A DNA stretch of 64,000 nt from Polydactylus sextarius (taxonomy: Eukaryota; Chordata; Actinopteri; Polynemidae), in contig CM028924.1 of NCBI GenBank assembly GCA_016801845.1, positions 5,726,501 through 5,790,500 on the forward strand, read 5' to 3'. The position numbers and the translations under genes are program-made. The notes under the pieces are model-generated. The model saw only the letters and a program-made list of their open reading frames with translations. It made no database searches and had not been told where the DNA came from. Positions within the stretch are counted from its first letter, which is position 1. Every line of letters starts with the position of its first letter. This document shows, piece by piece, positions 36,601 to 48,301 of this stretch.

Positions 36601-38866
36601 AGATCAAGAAGGGCAATAATGAAACACTTAAACTGATATTTTTTACTCTTTTATTATTTAGTCATAAAAGGTCAGAAGGTCAAAGTCGAAAAGGGAGACA
36701 GTGTTAGTTGCTACATTCATTAATATTCATCTGCCTGTTAAATTTAAATTTATGCGCACCTGGATCCAGTCCACCCGGGGTCACAACTCGTACATTTCCC
36801 AGTTATTGCGTCACAGGGTTCGCTTGTTCCTGCAATGTGGACACTTCTCCTGGCAGCCCAAACCAAAATTACCAGGTGGGCACGGTTGGTCGCAACGCGT
36901 ACCGTTCCAGCCAGGTTCACAGGACGTACAGGTACCATCAGTGGCAGAGCAGGGCTCGTTGTCTTTACAGTGACCACAACTATGAACAAGAGATCAAGAA
37001 AGAAGAGTCGGATATAATACGTCTTGTGACTCCATTATGGGAACATACAGATGTGAGAGTATATACATTTCCCTTACAAACACACCTACCTCATTTTACA
37101 CCCACTGCCATACTTCCCAGGCCCACAGGGGTGGTTACAGAAGTCACCCTGGTATCCTGGGTGGCAAAGGCACTTCCCACCAATGATATCGCAGCTACTG
37201 TGTTTGAGGTCACAGTTACATCGGCGGTCACAGCTGGCTCCCCACCAACCCGCCTCACACTCACACACACCAGTCCGCTGATTACATGGCGACATGTGGC
37301 AGTTGCAGGAGCCGCCGCATTTCGTCCCCCAGCGTCCTCTTTGGCACTTACAGCGGCCGGTTGTCTGTTCACAGCCGGACCCCACAGAGCCATTGCCACA
37401 TTGGCACAGTTTGGAACAAAAAGGTGCCCAATAACCTTCGTCGCAGGTGCAGTTTCCATGGACGCGATGGCAGTGGCCGTGGCGGAAACACTTGCAGGAG
37501 TTTTGGCACAGTGGACCCCAGCGGTTGTGATTGCAAGTGCATTCACCGGTGACGGCGTCACACCTGCCATTTGGGTGACACTGACACACCTTACGACAAT
37601 CTGAAGCCCAGAACTGAAAAGGACAACCTGAGAACAACCAACACAACAACACAGAGCAGATGTATAACACTTACACTGTACCCAGTGTTTCAGTCCAGTT
37701 TTGAGGTACGTGAACTTAGTATTAAAGGGGACCTCCAGAACATTTGAACCTTTATTCTACTGTTAGAGGTCTTTGAGTAATGTCAGTTGCCAAAAAAATG
37801 AAACAAATCGGTGTAATGTTAGTGAAGATATCGCAGTAGTGGTGATCCTGGCCAGGCACTTGCAATGTTAGTTCCTCAAAAACTATGGTCGATCTCTAAC
37901 GGTAGAATATCAGTTAAAATATGCCGGAGTTCCCCTTTAAATAGTACTAGAGTATTTCATTTTCCTGCAAATATCTACGGCATTTCAGAGAGAAATAATG
38001 TACTTGTCCATATTTCCGATGTCTATGAATTATTAGTATTATTAGACATTTCCCCTTATTCACAATATTCACAACTGTCTCTTAATCTATGTGCACCAAA
38101 AGAGGTACAATAGTAGTAGTATTTTCAGTACAAACTGAGAATCATAAATCATCATTTATTTGATGTCAAACTGCTTCTGTTGTACACTGTAACTCACGTG
38201 TTTTGCATTGAGCACCGAAGTAGCCAGGTGGGCAGCCACACACTCCAGGATAAACACACATCTCACCCTTTAGACAGGCCTGCTCGCCCTCACACACAGC
38301 TACACAAACACACACAGCAGAACCGTCAATATGGAGGAAGTGAAAGCATCATTAACTGTTTCCTTGTGGCTTTTTGATTCTTTCTCAAAATCATAGTAAA
38401 TGAGCACCAGACTTAAATGTTTTCTGAAGATAAAATAAAGGCAAAAGTTTTTAAAAAAATAAATGATAAACCTACGTATGGTGCAGTCTTTTCCCTCTTG
38501 ACGCCAACCAGTGCAACAGACAGGTGTGGAGGGGTCTCTGAGGATAGAAAGAAGATTTATTATATATAATTTTAGCCTTTAAAAAAGCTACATGGCACAG
38601 CCCTTTACTCCTCAGTAATAAGCTCTCATGGCAGTAAAATTCCTCACAAGAGCACTACTTCCTGATCAAAATCTTTCGGTCTCAAGCTTATTGCGGCAGT
38701 TGGCTAAGTTGTCAAAACTTAGCCAAAAAGTAAAAAGCCAAAAGGTGTGAGTGAAGGTGTAGTACCTGACATTATGGCAGACGTTCTTCCCATCGGGGTC
38801 CAGGGTGTGTGAGGAGGAAAACGAACAGCAGAACAGTCCAATCAGAGCGCTGAAGAAAAACTTCAT
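33694..38866 (-). CDS. scarf1: Scavenger receptor class F member 1 (SREC-I), with an apparent one-base frameshift
   Basis: Type I membrane receptor for modified lipoproteins and other ligands on endothelial and immune cells. Exons: 38,866-38,766; 38,537-38,476; 38,299-38,198; 37,627-37,090; 36,979-36,760; 36,582-36,454; 35,972-35,866; 35,763-35,652; 35,515-35,391; 35,058-34,921; 34,808-33,694. Signal peptide MKFFFSALIGLFCC, then a chain of EGF-like/laminin-type repeats with regular cysteines, a membrane segment in exon 8 (VLAGVLVPLLLLFLAVLFCC), the conserved juxtamembrane KYHVYSVLANIG, and a long basic Ser/Pro tail with KRPSVSFAEGT and C-terminal CYENVMINHS. The exons total 2,749 nt, one more than a multiple of three. 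The frame is right on both sides of a point near 36,822-36,834 in exon 5 but shifts there, meeting TGA at 36,811-36,813. Without the extra base it would be 915 residues. Human SCARF1 also neighbours RILP. Confidence 0.9.
35775..35800. repeat. (CA)n microsatellite beside the scarf1 transmembrane-exon acceptor
   Basis: About 13 CA units, read as (TG)n in the scarf1 transcript, end about 11 bases before the AG of exon 8, in place of a pyrimidine tract. Confidence 0.9.
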
Positions 38867-40230
38867 CTCCACACCAAACCAAAAGCAAAACCCGAGGCCA
38901 AATATCTGTATTTTGACTAAGTGTCCAGTCTGTTCCTCGCTTCTTCTTTCCTCACAACTTGTTCTTCTTCCAGTCAGATGGGAGCACAATGAGAGGGAGT
39001 TTATCTCCTGTCTACCCTCCACCCTTCCCTCCTTCCCCTTCTCTCTCTCTTTCTCTCCTGTGAGTCGTCTTGTGTCTCCAGTGTAGCCAGAGAGGTCGAA
39101 GCCCCCAGGTTTCCTCTTCCCATTTCCTGGGGAAGTCACAGCCACTTCCTTCTATTCAGCCAGACACAGAGCTTTTTAAAGATGGTTGAACACTAACACA
39201 CAAAACACGCCACACACACTGGCAAGGCACATAAACACACACACCCCTGATACACACTTATTTCCCAGAATCTTGGTATTGTTGATGTTCTTTTTACGAG
39301 ATTAAGAAAATCTTCGTCCTCCTTAGTCATGAAAGTCTGTACAAAATTTACATGATCACTCTTGACTTCCGGTAATAAAATTATTGTACATGTATGGCAA
39401 AATACAACTCTATTATTTAAACAATTTTAGTAAGTATTGATCATGAGTCTTATTTTTCATGTGTCACAGGAATAAAATGCACGAGACCATCTTTTTTTTG
39501 ACACAAGTGGGTGTTACATTGCTTTTTATTGAACTGTGAAATGTCGAAGTCACAGAACATCCACGAGTTAAATTGATTTAATCACATTTTCAATAAATTT
39601 CCAACAAACTCACTCACATATATCACATTGTCAGCGTAAAATTTCCGTTAAAAACATGCCTACACAAACCATCTGTGAACACAGTAATTCAAGAGAAGAA
39701 GTGTCGGATTCGAAGGTCATATAATTGTCTGATTGTAATAAATACAATACCACTGGTCTGTCTGAGAACTGCTTTGGTCTGATTTTTTTTTAGACAGAAT
39801 GCAACTTGTCAAATAATGTCAGAGGAAAAAAATTTAAAAAAAATCCCTGCACGCACCACATCGTATTCACAAGGAAGCACACGACGTCACTTAAAAAAAA
39901 AAAAAAAAGTGACGTAACCGTTCCGCAGCAGCTGGTACACGTGTGTGTGAATTCACACACTTATGGCACAAGCATCAAAAACACACCATTGTTGGTGCTG
40001 TGCAAAAAAATAACAACTTAAAATTAAGAAAATATATTTATTTATATATCTGTATATATTTTTAAAACATGTTAAGGCTTATTTAAATGCACTCATTGTT
40101 GAATGAGGCCGGTACTGTGACTGTTTCTTTTTTTTTTTTCCATTGAGCATAAAAGTGCTTCAAATCCCCAAAATATATATGAACAAACACATGGCTAAAA
40201 AGTTCAACTGAGGTAAAACTGATCATGATC

Positions 40231-40262
<32 letters not shown>

Positions 40263-40754
40263 TTGTGGTAAAATATTTTTTATGAATTATAAAACACATC
40301 AATGCCCTCTTGTGGACCAGACATTAACTTACAACACTATCTTCCATCCTGACTAGAGAGGACAGCCTCAGAATATACTGCATATCTTTTTATAATGTCT
40401 TTGGTTTTATGTTAAAAATTACCAACAATAAAACTTTCTCTACAAGAACATAATTACTGAGTTAAAAATGATCCCTCTTAATACTGTGGTGTACTGTCAC
40501 TGTTGTACTGTCTTTATACTGTAAATAAACAGTGTTTCTCTGATCTATCACTTAGTAGATGAACAGGGAGCAAGGGTGCTATTAAAAATGGTATATGAAA
40601 GTAATCATGATCAAAATAAAGCTGAAAGGTTTGTTTAAACACCTTGAACACAATCTCTCTCTTCTTGCTTACATAGTGCTTGTTGTGTTACACACACTGG
40701 GGTTGCTTTTAAGTGACCTCCACCTCAGGAGGTCATCTCAGGTGAGTCCCGTGA
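38867..40754. other. Between scarf1 start and rilp stop: scarf1 promoter side and rilp 3' UTR
   Basis: Two same-strand genes 1.9 kb apart. Minus-strand AATAAA signals at 40,037-40,042 and 39,525-39,530 could end rilp. A (TA)n tract lies at 40,231-40,252. The stretch 38,880-39,170, pyrimidine-rich on the plus strand, is next to the scarf1 start. No other gene seen. Confidence 0.5.
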
Positions 40755-42887
40755 TCAGGTAGATGGCTGCTGCTGCTGCTGCTGCTGCTCTGGCTCATCG
40801 GTGGCCTCTGATTCTCCAATTATCTCCCAGGTGGAGGCGGAGTTGGGCATGTGGGTGGGGCTCCGGGCGCTGCCCGACCGCGTTAGGAAGCCAAAGCTGC
40901 AGAGTGGAGAAGACAGACATGAGGTCAGATCTGTAGTCGTGGGGATTAAAGCTAAATATAGACTAGGATTGAGGAAAATCCCAGGACAGTCACGGTGTCG
41001 GTGGAGAGATGAAACCAGCGCTCTGACTCACAGATGATGTCGCTGTTATTCTGTGTTAGTTTTTATAGCAGCTGCAGTTTTGGGTCATATGAATTTTTAT
41101 TGCTCTTGCTTTGTTTTTAACCAGAGTTACAGTGCAAAGTGCTACAGTTGTTAAGAATTTCATTGACCATTGTCTGTTATATATTCTTGTTAGCATCCTA
41201 GCATCCTCATTCCAGCTGTATTTTCAGTCTGGACCAGACCAGAATCAGACACATTCTTTATTTAATCAAATTCTCAGACAAGAGACCCTCACCCAGCCTC
41301 AAAATTACTTTCCTAAAGACACTGAATAAGCTGATGAAAATCCGAAGTAATACTCCACTGTTTATTAGCTAAACTTAGAAAACATCTCTGTCTACAGATA
41401 TGAACATTTATAAGACACACAGGGTAAACACTTAAATCTGAGCCCCTAATTTGTTGAATTGCCAATGAAACTGAATTCAACTTTTCATTGTTTTGTAAAT
41501 ATATTGTCAAATAAAACACATCTCATAAGTACCAAAAGTAGTTTCAACTATTTATTTGTGACTTTTAACTCTTAACTTTTGGCCAAAAACTAAACTATTT
41601 ATTTGTTACTTATATGAGATTTTTCTTATCAATATCATTTTATTCTCATATTATTTTATCATCTTTATTTATTTATTCATTATTTTTGGCTCCTGTTTAT
41701 TATTATCTATCTATCTACTAGCTTTTATGCTATTTGATAATCAGCTGTCAGATGTTTGAAAATGTTTACAACTGACTCAGCTTGATGGGAGTCTTATGTT
41801 TTTTGAGGATATCATCAGTGATCTGTTTGCTATCTGACCGTTGCCGTAGGTAGAAGTTATAAACTTACAGATTTCGAATGCGTGACTCAGTCTTTTCAGT
41901 GCCGTCAACATGTGCACCGTCCACTTCTGTCTGATCACAGAGAGAGCTCCTGTCCTCTTCATCACTAGAAGGAAAAAGACCCATCAACATAAAGTATTTC
42001 TACACTCTCTACGCATTATATCAGGATGTGATGAGTGTGTGCTGTGTGTGTGTGTAAGTGAGACCTGCTGCTACAATCGTTCACAGAAATTCCCAGCATC
42101 TTGGCTTTGATGAGCTTCCTTCTTTTTTTGATGGCTGAGCGGACAGCTTCCAAGAGGAAACCTGGACACCGTTCCTCATTCAGGATCTCCCTACGGAAAC
42201 ATGTAAACATTTTATTAAATCTCTATGTATAAATGGTAAAATCCCACTAAAACAACAGACGATGCACCTGCATTTGAGCTGACCTCAATTCACTAGAATG
42301 TGCCACTTGAGAACATGTTCAGCTGCATTTTTCCCCAAAGAGTAGCAAAACAAGAAATGCACACACACACACACACACACACACACAGATGAGTCGAACC
42401 CACCTCTGATAGTAGTTGAGCTCTTCCTGCACCAGGAACAGGTTGGTTTTAAGCTCGTTCCTCTCAAAAATGATGTCACGCACCTCCTTCTTGGTGAAGC
42501 ACGGCAGATCAGGATCTTTCTGCTCGACTTTGGTCGACTTTGCTGGCTCACTGGTCATTCGACTTGGACTGGACTGATGGGAGAACACAATCATCAGATT
42601 AACCTCAAACAACATACGACATGTCAACATTTTGTTTTACTGTTTTTAAGACCGAAATTTGAAAAGCACCACGATATGTGATATAAACACATGCATACAG
42701 GGACGTTGCTGTTGCTTCTGTCCAGCTGCGCTTTAGAGATTTTCTATCTCTTTGGATTTCTCCTTCAGATCAGCCTCCATGTCGGCCTTCCTCTCCACAG
42801 TGCTCCTCAGCTGAGCCTGCATCACGTTCTGCTTGTGTCGCAGCTCTGCATTCATCTTCATGAAGCGGTCCAGCTGCTCCTGGAGCT

Positions 42888-42940
<53 letters not shown>

Positions 42941-45900
42941 CAATATATAAAGACCAAACTTCAATCATGGGTAGGAAGTAGATCTGAACACATTTGGATT
43001 CAAAAACAACCCAGGGCTGGACCAAACAGACAATATCTCAAGAAATGGCAGTGTTTGGGATTTTGGCCAAAAGTCCGAGGGAAGAGGAAGAATAAATATG
43101 AAACCACACAATGTCAAGACAAGAGCAGCATTCATTATAAGGATGAAAAATGTTAGGCATCCATTAGAGCAAACACAGAATCTTGTAACATTGACTACAT
43201 TGTGCTTTTTTTTGTTGTTTGTTTTTTTCCTGGTCTAATCATTATCAAATACACAACCAGTTATGGCTGCTGTAAAAATCATGTGGGATAGGTGTAATGA
43301 CACAGAGAAACACACACAACAACAACACACACAAACAAACACTCTTCTGTTGTTTCTTGTGATATATGACTGTGAAATGATGTGTGTAGCTTAAGGGGTC
43401 TACACGAGAACAAATGTTACATACATACATGTCATCATGACGAGTAATACAAAACACAATATTGTTTCTGTTGGGAGAGTCAACATGGCTCCAAGGAGGT
43501 AGATGTTTGAAGCCACAGTCTTAAACATCACCATAGAGTTTGTGTGTCCATGTGTTACAGGTGTCATGAAAACTATTCACCTTTTAATAGCATGAAGAAG
43601 CATCATACTTGTTTTTGTGTCTCCTTACCGCCTCTACTTCTTTGGAGATGGTGGTTATCTCCTGGGCTTTGGCTCTCAGCTCATCTCTCTGCTTGTCCAC
43701 CACCTGCTTCAGTTTCAGCATCACCTCTCGCTCCTGCCGCTGGACACAATCTAAAACGTACACACACATACCACATTACATCACATTAAATAGACCTTTG
43801 CTGGTAGTGCTGAAAGTCGTGACATCACCGTGGGGAAATTCAACATCTTCTTTTACCAAAGTTAAAGTCACAGTAAGTTCATGTTAATTTTAGTATGTAT
43901 TGTATTTTTTTCATGCAAACATACCACAGATAACTTTCCATTCATCTCTATTGTACTGAAGCGGAGGCAGAAATCTCTGACGTTAACGTTGATGCAAATA
44001 AAACTGAAACTCTCACTCAGCCAGATACCATTCATGGCACCATGTTTATTTTATGACATGGATAAATTGACCTTTTGGACATACTGGCACTGCAGCAAAA
44101 ATAAAATAAGCGTATGCTGATGTCACTTGAAGCTAAATTCTTCTACAAAAAAAACAAAATAATCAGCTTCACATCTGGACTCTCTCAGCTGCATGAAGCT
44201 TGATAGCTGTGATATTCATTACATGATCTCATTAACTTCCAACATGGCCTCTTAGATAAACCAGTAAAACATTATGATAACATGTTTTTAATTTTCCTGT
44301 CAGTACAAGAAAACAAGACTCAGTAAAGCGACTCCGCCTTCGAGGTCATGTTGCTGTGGAGTTGTCTACATGCTGAGATCTGTCGGCCCTCTTTCTGTTT
44401 AGAGTAAGTACTGCCTTCTGCTGAGTCCTCTCATACATGTGAGAACTTCTGCTGCTTCAAAACCCCAAAATAACAGCACCTATATACACAGCAAAAAGCC
44501 ATTTCTCTGCTTTCGACTGTTAACCCACTGCTTTGAATCTGAACTGTTATTGGTTGAGAATATTGGACATGGTTGTAACTTTTTACATATCTTTGCATTA
44601 CTAGACCGAAGGAGGAAAACTGCTGTACTGAACAGAATGGCCCTGTGGGCACCTTGCTCTTTTTAGAAAGCACCTACTGACACTCCTAAATGAGTCTATC
44701 AGGTTTTCTGGAGATCAGCAAGGCTCTCACACCTCTATCAAAAAAATCACTTAGTGTGGAAACGCCTCTGAAGTCTCAAAAAATAGGTTTCTGCTTATCT
44801 CATATAAAAAGAAACTCTGACCCTCATTTATCAAACGAGCGTACGACAGAAAATGGGCGTAAATTGAGCGTACGTTTATTTCTACACAAAGTGTGGCATT
44901 TACCAATTCGATCGTGAGCGTAGGCTTTGATATCTTACGTCAGGTCTGAGTTTGTGTACGCAGTTTTTGATTTTGACTTGAGGTGACTTCCGGTATGTGA
45001 ACAGCAGTTGTGTCACTGATGGAGATGTGTCACGACAAATCCTTATCGTAAATATGTAGCTTATTAATTACAAAATACTTTTTTAAATATATATTTGGTT
45101 GGTGTCGGCATCGGTGTCTCTTCCACCTGGAAAGCCTGAAATAGAAGACGACCCGATGAGTGAGACCACTCTCTCCTCCACTGCGGTCAATGACAGACTC
45201 GGGTCCGACCTTCCTCCGCCAGTCTGTTGCATGCTGCATGTTAGGGAGGCAACGTGCTTTTTGGTGGCCAATTTAAGGTCGGACTTTCTTCTTGACCTTA
45301 CTTCAAATAAAAGTTTTTCATTTTTATTATTTTATTTTATTTTCTGTATCAAATGTTTCATTAACCATCACAGAGAGAAACAGAAAAAAAAATCAAACCT
45401 ATCTGTAGTCCGATTGAACACTGAAACGCTGTTGACTGCAGCTGTTATTTCTTTCCACACTGTATTTTTTTTGTTTACTTTTAATTCCTGATTTCAGGCT
45501 ACCAAACAATACTAAACGGTGCATCCACCAGAGATGTGAGCGTCTCTATTTCAGCCTCTGTGAAATTTCTCTTTTACCGGTTTGCGTCTCTTCATGTCAT
45601 AAACTCTAGGGGTGCGGCTTCTAAACCGTGCTTTTGTAGGAGGCGTGATATGCTAATTATGATTGATTTTCGCCGCTCGTTCATACGCTGGGATTGGTGT
45701 GATACGCATGTTTCATGAATCTCACGTGAGCCCTGTCGTATGATGATTTCTCCACTCTGTGTTCAGACACAGGAATAAGGTAATCAACAGCAGCCAACCG
45801 CAGAGTAGCAAAGGCTTAAGTAGTTGTGGAAGTTACCCACACAGGCAGTGCTTTAAACAGTCTTATTTTACATATTTACTACATACCTTCCTGTTGAAGA

Positions 45901-48301
45901 CTGCCTTTTAGCCTGCTCTGCAGCTCTTCCTTGTCCTCCTGCAGCTGCTGTACCTGTGTCTGCAGCTCCTCACACCTCCTCCTCCACTGCTGCTCCTTCT
46001 GCTGCAACTCCTGCTTGAGAGCAAAGAAGAACCAGTGTTAAACTGTAATTTCAAATCAAACAAATAAGACCTGACTTATTGTGTGTGCTGCAAAAAAGAA
46101 ATCATAAAAAGTTAAGGAATCTGGCTTTAACAAAACAAGCTGTGTCCAAAAACGGGTGTGTCATTTTACTGTTTAGTCATTACAGATGTTCTGTCAAAAT
46201 GGTTCCAAAACACGTCAACAACAATTGAGGGAATGACTTCTGTGCACCACACCTCTTTATACACTTTCTAAACTTGTCTGTATGGAGTTTACATGTTCTT
46301 TCTGTGTAAGATTCTTCTGGTTACTCCAGTTTCCTCCTACAATCCAAAGACACGTGGATTAGGTGAACTGTTAACTTAATTTGCATGTGTGGACATGGGT
46401 GTATGTGGTTGTTTGTTCATACATGTCAACACCGCGACCGACTAACACCACTTACACTCAATAGCAGATTAATTAAGGACTGACTAATTAATGATTTTTG
46501 CGCATCTACGTTTAAAATAATTATAGATTGCGTACCATGCTTTACCTTTGTTAGCTACTCCCAAGTGAATTTAATACTGCGAATGTACTTCAAAATATCA
46601 AGTCTGAGTGTACCATTGTTTATTAATTAAACTAAGTAGTTTCTTCCTCTATAGATTATTCACTACACTGAATCCTACCAAAGCTAGTTAAACCTACCAA
46701 CCAAAGCTAGCTAAACATAACTACCAAAGCTAGCTAAACCTACCTACCAAAGTTAACAAGCTAGCTAAACCTACCTACCAAAGCTAGCTAAACGTAACTA
46801 CCAAAGTTAACTAAACCTACCTACCAAAGTTAACAAGCTAGCTAAACCTACCTACCAAAGCTAGCTAAATGTAACTATCAAAGTTAACTAAACCTACCTA
46901 CCAAAGCTAGCTAAACCTACCTATCAAAGCTAACTAAACCTACCTACCAAAGCTAGCTAAACATAACTATCAAAGCTAGCTAAACCTACCTACCAAAGTT
47001 AACAAGCTAGCAAAACCTACCTACCAAAACTAGCTAAATGTAACTATCAAAGTTAACTAAACCTACCTACCAAAGTTAACAAGCTAGCTAAACCTACCTA
47101 CCAAAGCTAGCTTAACCTAACTACCAAAGCTAGCTAAACCTACCTACCAAAGCTAGCTAAATCTAACTATCAAAGCTAACTAAATCTAACTATCAAAGCT
47201 AGCTAAACCTACCAACCAAAGCTAGCTAAAATCACTGATGTGTTGCATACACCACTAACCTGTACCACACATTATACAGGATTTTGGGGGCCTTTTTTGA
47301 GATTGTCGTGGCCTAATTTGCCTGATTTCGTGGCAGCTTTTCAAAGAAGAAAAAAGTGCTGAAAGTTGTGACGTTTTTAATCCTGTGGTTGCAATAAAGT
47401 TGCGGGCGCAAGTCGAAAGTTGCGTTTTTTTCCTCTTAAAAAGAAAAAGGTTGCTATTATTAGTGATGAAATATATAAGCTACTGTGTGAATAGCAACTC
47501 CAGTTGTCTACAACTTCTATAGTCTATAGTCCAAACATACTGAAGTCTATAACTTCAGTATGTTTGGAATTATTTTTGAAAAAATACATCAAAAATAAAC
47601 AGATAACGTTAGCTGTAACCGTTAGCCTAACTGCCACACAGTGGTTGCCTTGACGACATGGCGGCACTGCTAGTAGTTTTGGTTAACTGGTAATAATTAG
47701 TTGAGTAAATGTCAAAAAACACACAGAGTCCAGGTTAAGACAAATTATATTTGAACACATTATGTAATACGCAAATTACTGTTTTAATATATCTCAGTTC
47801 AACAGCTCTCTGTGTCTTTATTGTTTATGTTTTTGCTGCATTATGAAGGCGGCAGCCATGAACTGTAACGTCAACAACATGTTGTCACGAGTCACGACTC
47901 AGCCTTCTTAAATAAATACACGGTTGTTATTACATAGCTATAACATAAATGGCGTCGTTTACCCGTATTTCATTTTTATCGCCAACCTCCTCCACTTCTT
48001 TCCCACCGCGTTTCTTCTGCTGCTGCAGCTGTATGGTCTCGAAGGTCCTCAGCAGTTCCTCTTCCTTCAGTTTGTGAGCATGGTTCCTCGACGAGAAGCT
48101 CTCCAGCAGCTCCAACACTTTCACTATCCTCGGCACCAGTCCCACGACGCTCTCTTTACCGTACCCGTCGATTAGTTTCTCCACCTCGGCTCCGATCAGT
48201 TTGGCAATCTCGTACACATCGTCCACGGTTAGAGACGAACACGTTTTGTTAAAACAACCCTCCGTGTTTTTAGTGTCTTGATGCGCCTCCGGTCCCTCCA
48301 T
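40755..48301 (-). CDS. rilp: Rab-interacting lysosomal protein, with an in-frame stop at the end of exon 4
   Basis: Effector that links GTP-bound Rab7 on late endosomes and lysosomes to dynein. Exons: 48,301-47,963; 46,013-45,887 (or from 46,010); 43,750-43,629; 42,885 to about 42,733; 42,573-42,404; 42,190-42,065; 41,964-41,869; 40,896-40,755. Exon 1 gives the RH1 domain (TVDDVYEIAKLIGAEVEKL...GLVPRIVKVLELLE). Exons 2-4 give a coiled coil (ALQEQLDRFMKMNAELRHK in the human-like position). Exons 5-6 give the Rab7-binding RH2 domain (ERNELK, EELNYYQREIL, RRKLIKAKMLG) followed by an acidic SSSDEED. The tail ends in six Gln and PST. Exon 4 reads into TAA at 42,733-42,735 with no GT donor before it, although the later exons are well preserved and in phase 0 relative to it. 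Partner of scarf1 as in human 17p13.3. Confidence 0.9.
42361..42387. repeat. (CA)n microsatellite next to the rilp exon 5 donor
   Basis: About 13 CA units, transcribed as (UG)n in rilp, starting about 16 bases after the exon 5 donor (CAGAG|GTGGGT). Confidence 0.95.
42891..42931. repeat. (CA)n microsatellite forming the rilp exon 4 acceptor region
   Basis: About 20 CA units plus (TA)4. On the rilp strand this reads (TG)n-TACAG| directly against exon 4, so there is no ordinary pyrimidine tract. The layout resembles the TG tract before CFTR exon 9, where TDP-43 binding causes skipping. Confidence 0.95.
44822..45720. mobile_element. Non-autonomous DNA transposon, Harbinger-like by appearance, in rilp intron 2
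   Basis: The ends are imperfect inverted repeats: left from 44,825 (atttatcaaacgagcgtacg), right read inward from 45,720 (attcatgaaacatgcgtatc), about 14 of 20 matching, both followed by further GCGTA words. The interior is CpG-richer than the surrounding intron and carries no intact transposase. The family name is a guess from the end sequence; the inverted termini are what is seen. Confidence 0.5.
46250..46450. repeat. Dispersed teleost interspersed repeat, copy 2 (opposite orientation to copy 1)
   Basis: Contains tatggagtttacatgttctt, ctccagtttcctcctacaat, ccaaagacacgtggattagg and a degenerate ttaatttgcatgtgtgg, which are the reverse-complement landmarks of the repeat at 3,140-3,420. Lies in rilp intron 1. 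Confidence 0.65.
46676..47229. repeat. Minisatellite in rilp intron 1
   Basis: About 550 bp of degenerate tandem units built from 'ctaccaaagctagctaaac' with alternating ctacctac/gtaacta/taacaag variants, giving units of about 17-30 bp and higher-order alternation. The units are contiguous with no unique spacers, so it is not a CRISPR-like array. Confidence 0.9.

Noticed and set aside
36708..37604. 298-codon plus-strand frame
   Set aside because: It crosses scarf1 exons 4 and 5 and the intron between them on the opposite strand; the minus strand has the spaced cysteines of EGF-like repeats, while this frame has no recognisable domain.
45099..45491. 130-codon plus-strand frame inside the rilp intron 2 transposon
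   Set aside because: No transposase or MYB-like motif could be recognised, and the second half is low-complexity; kept only as part of the element.
46676..47229. Regularly repeated units suggestive of a CRISPR array
   Set aside because: Units are tandem and degenerate with no unique spacers, and lie in a vertebrate intron.
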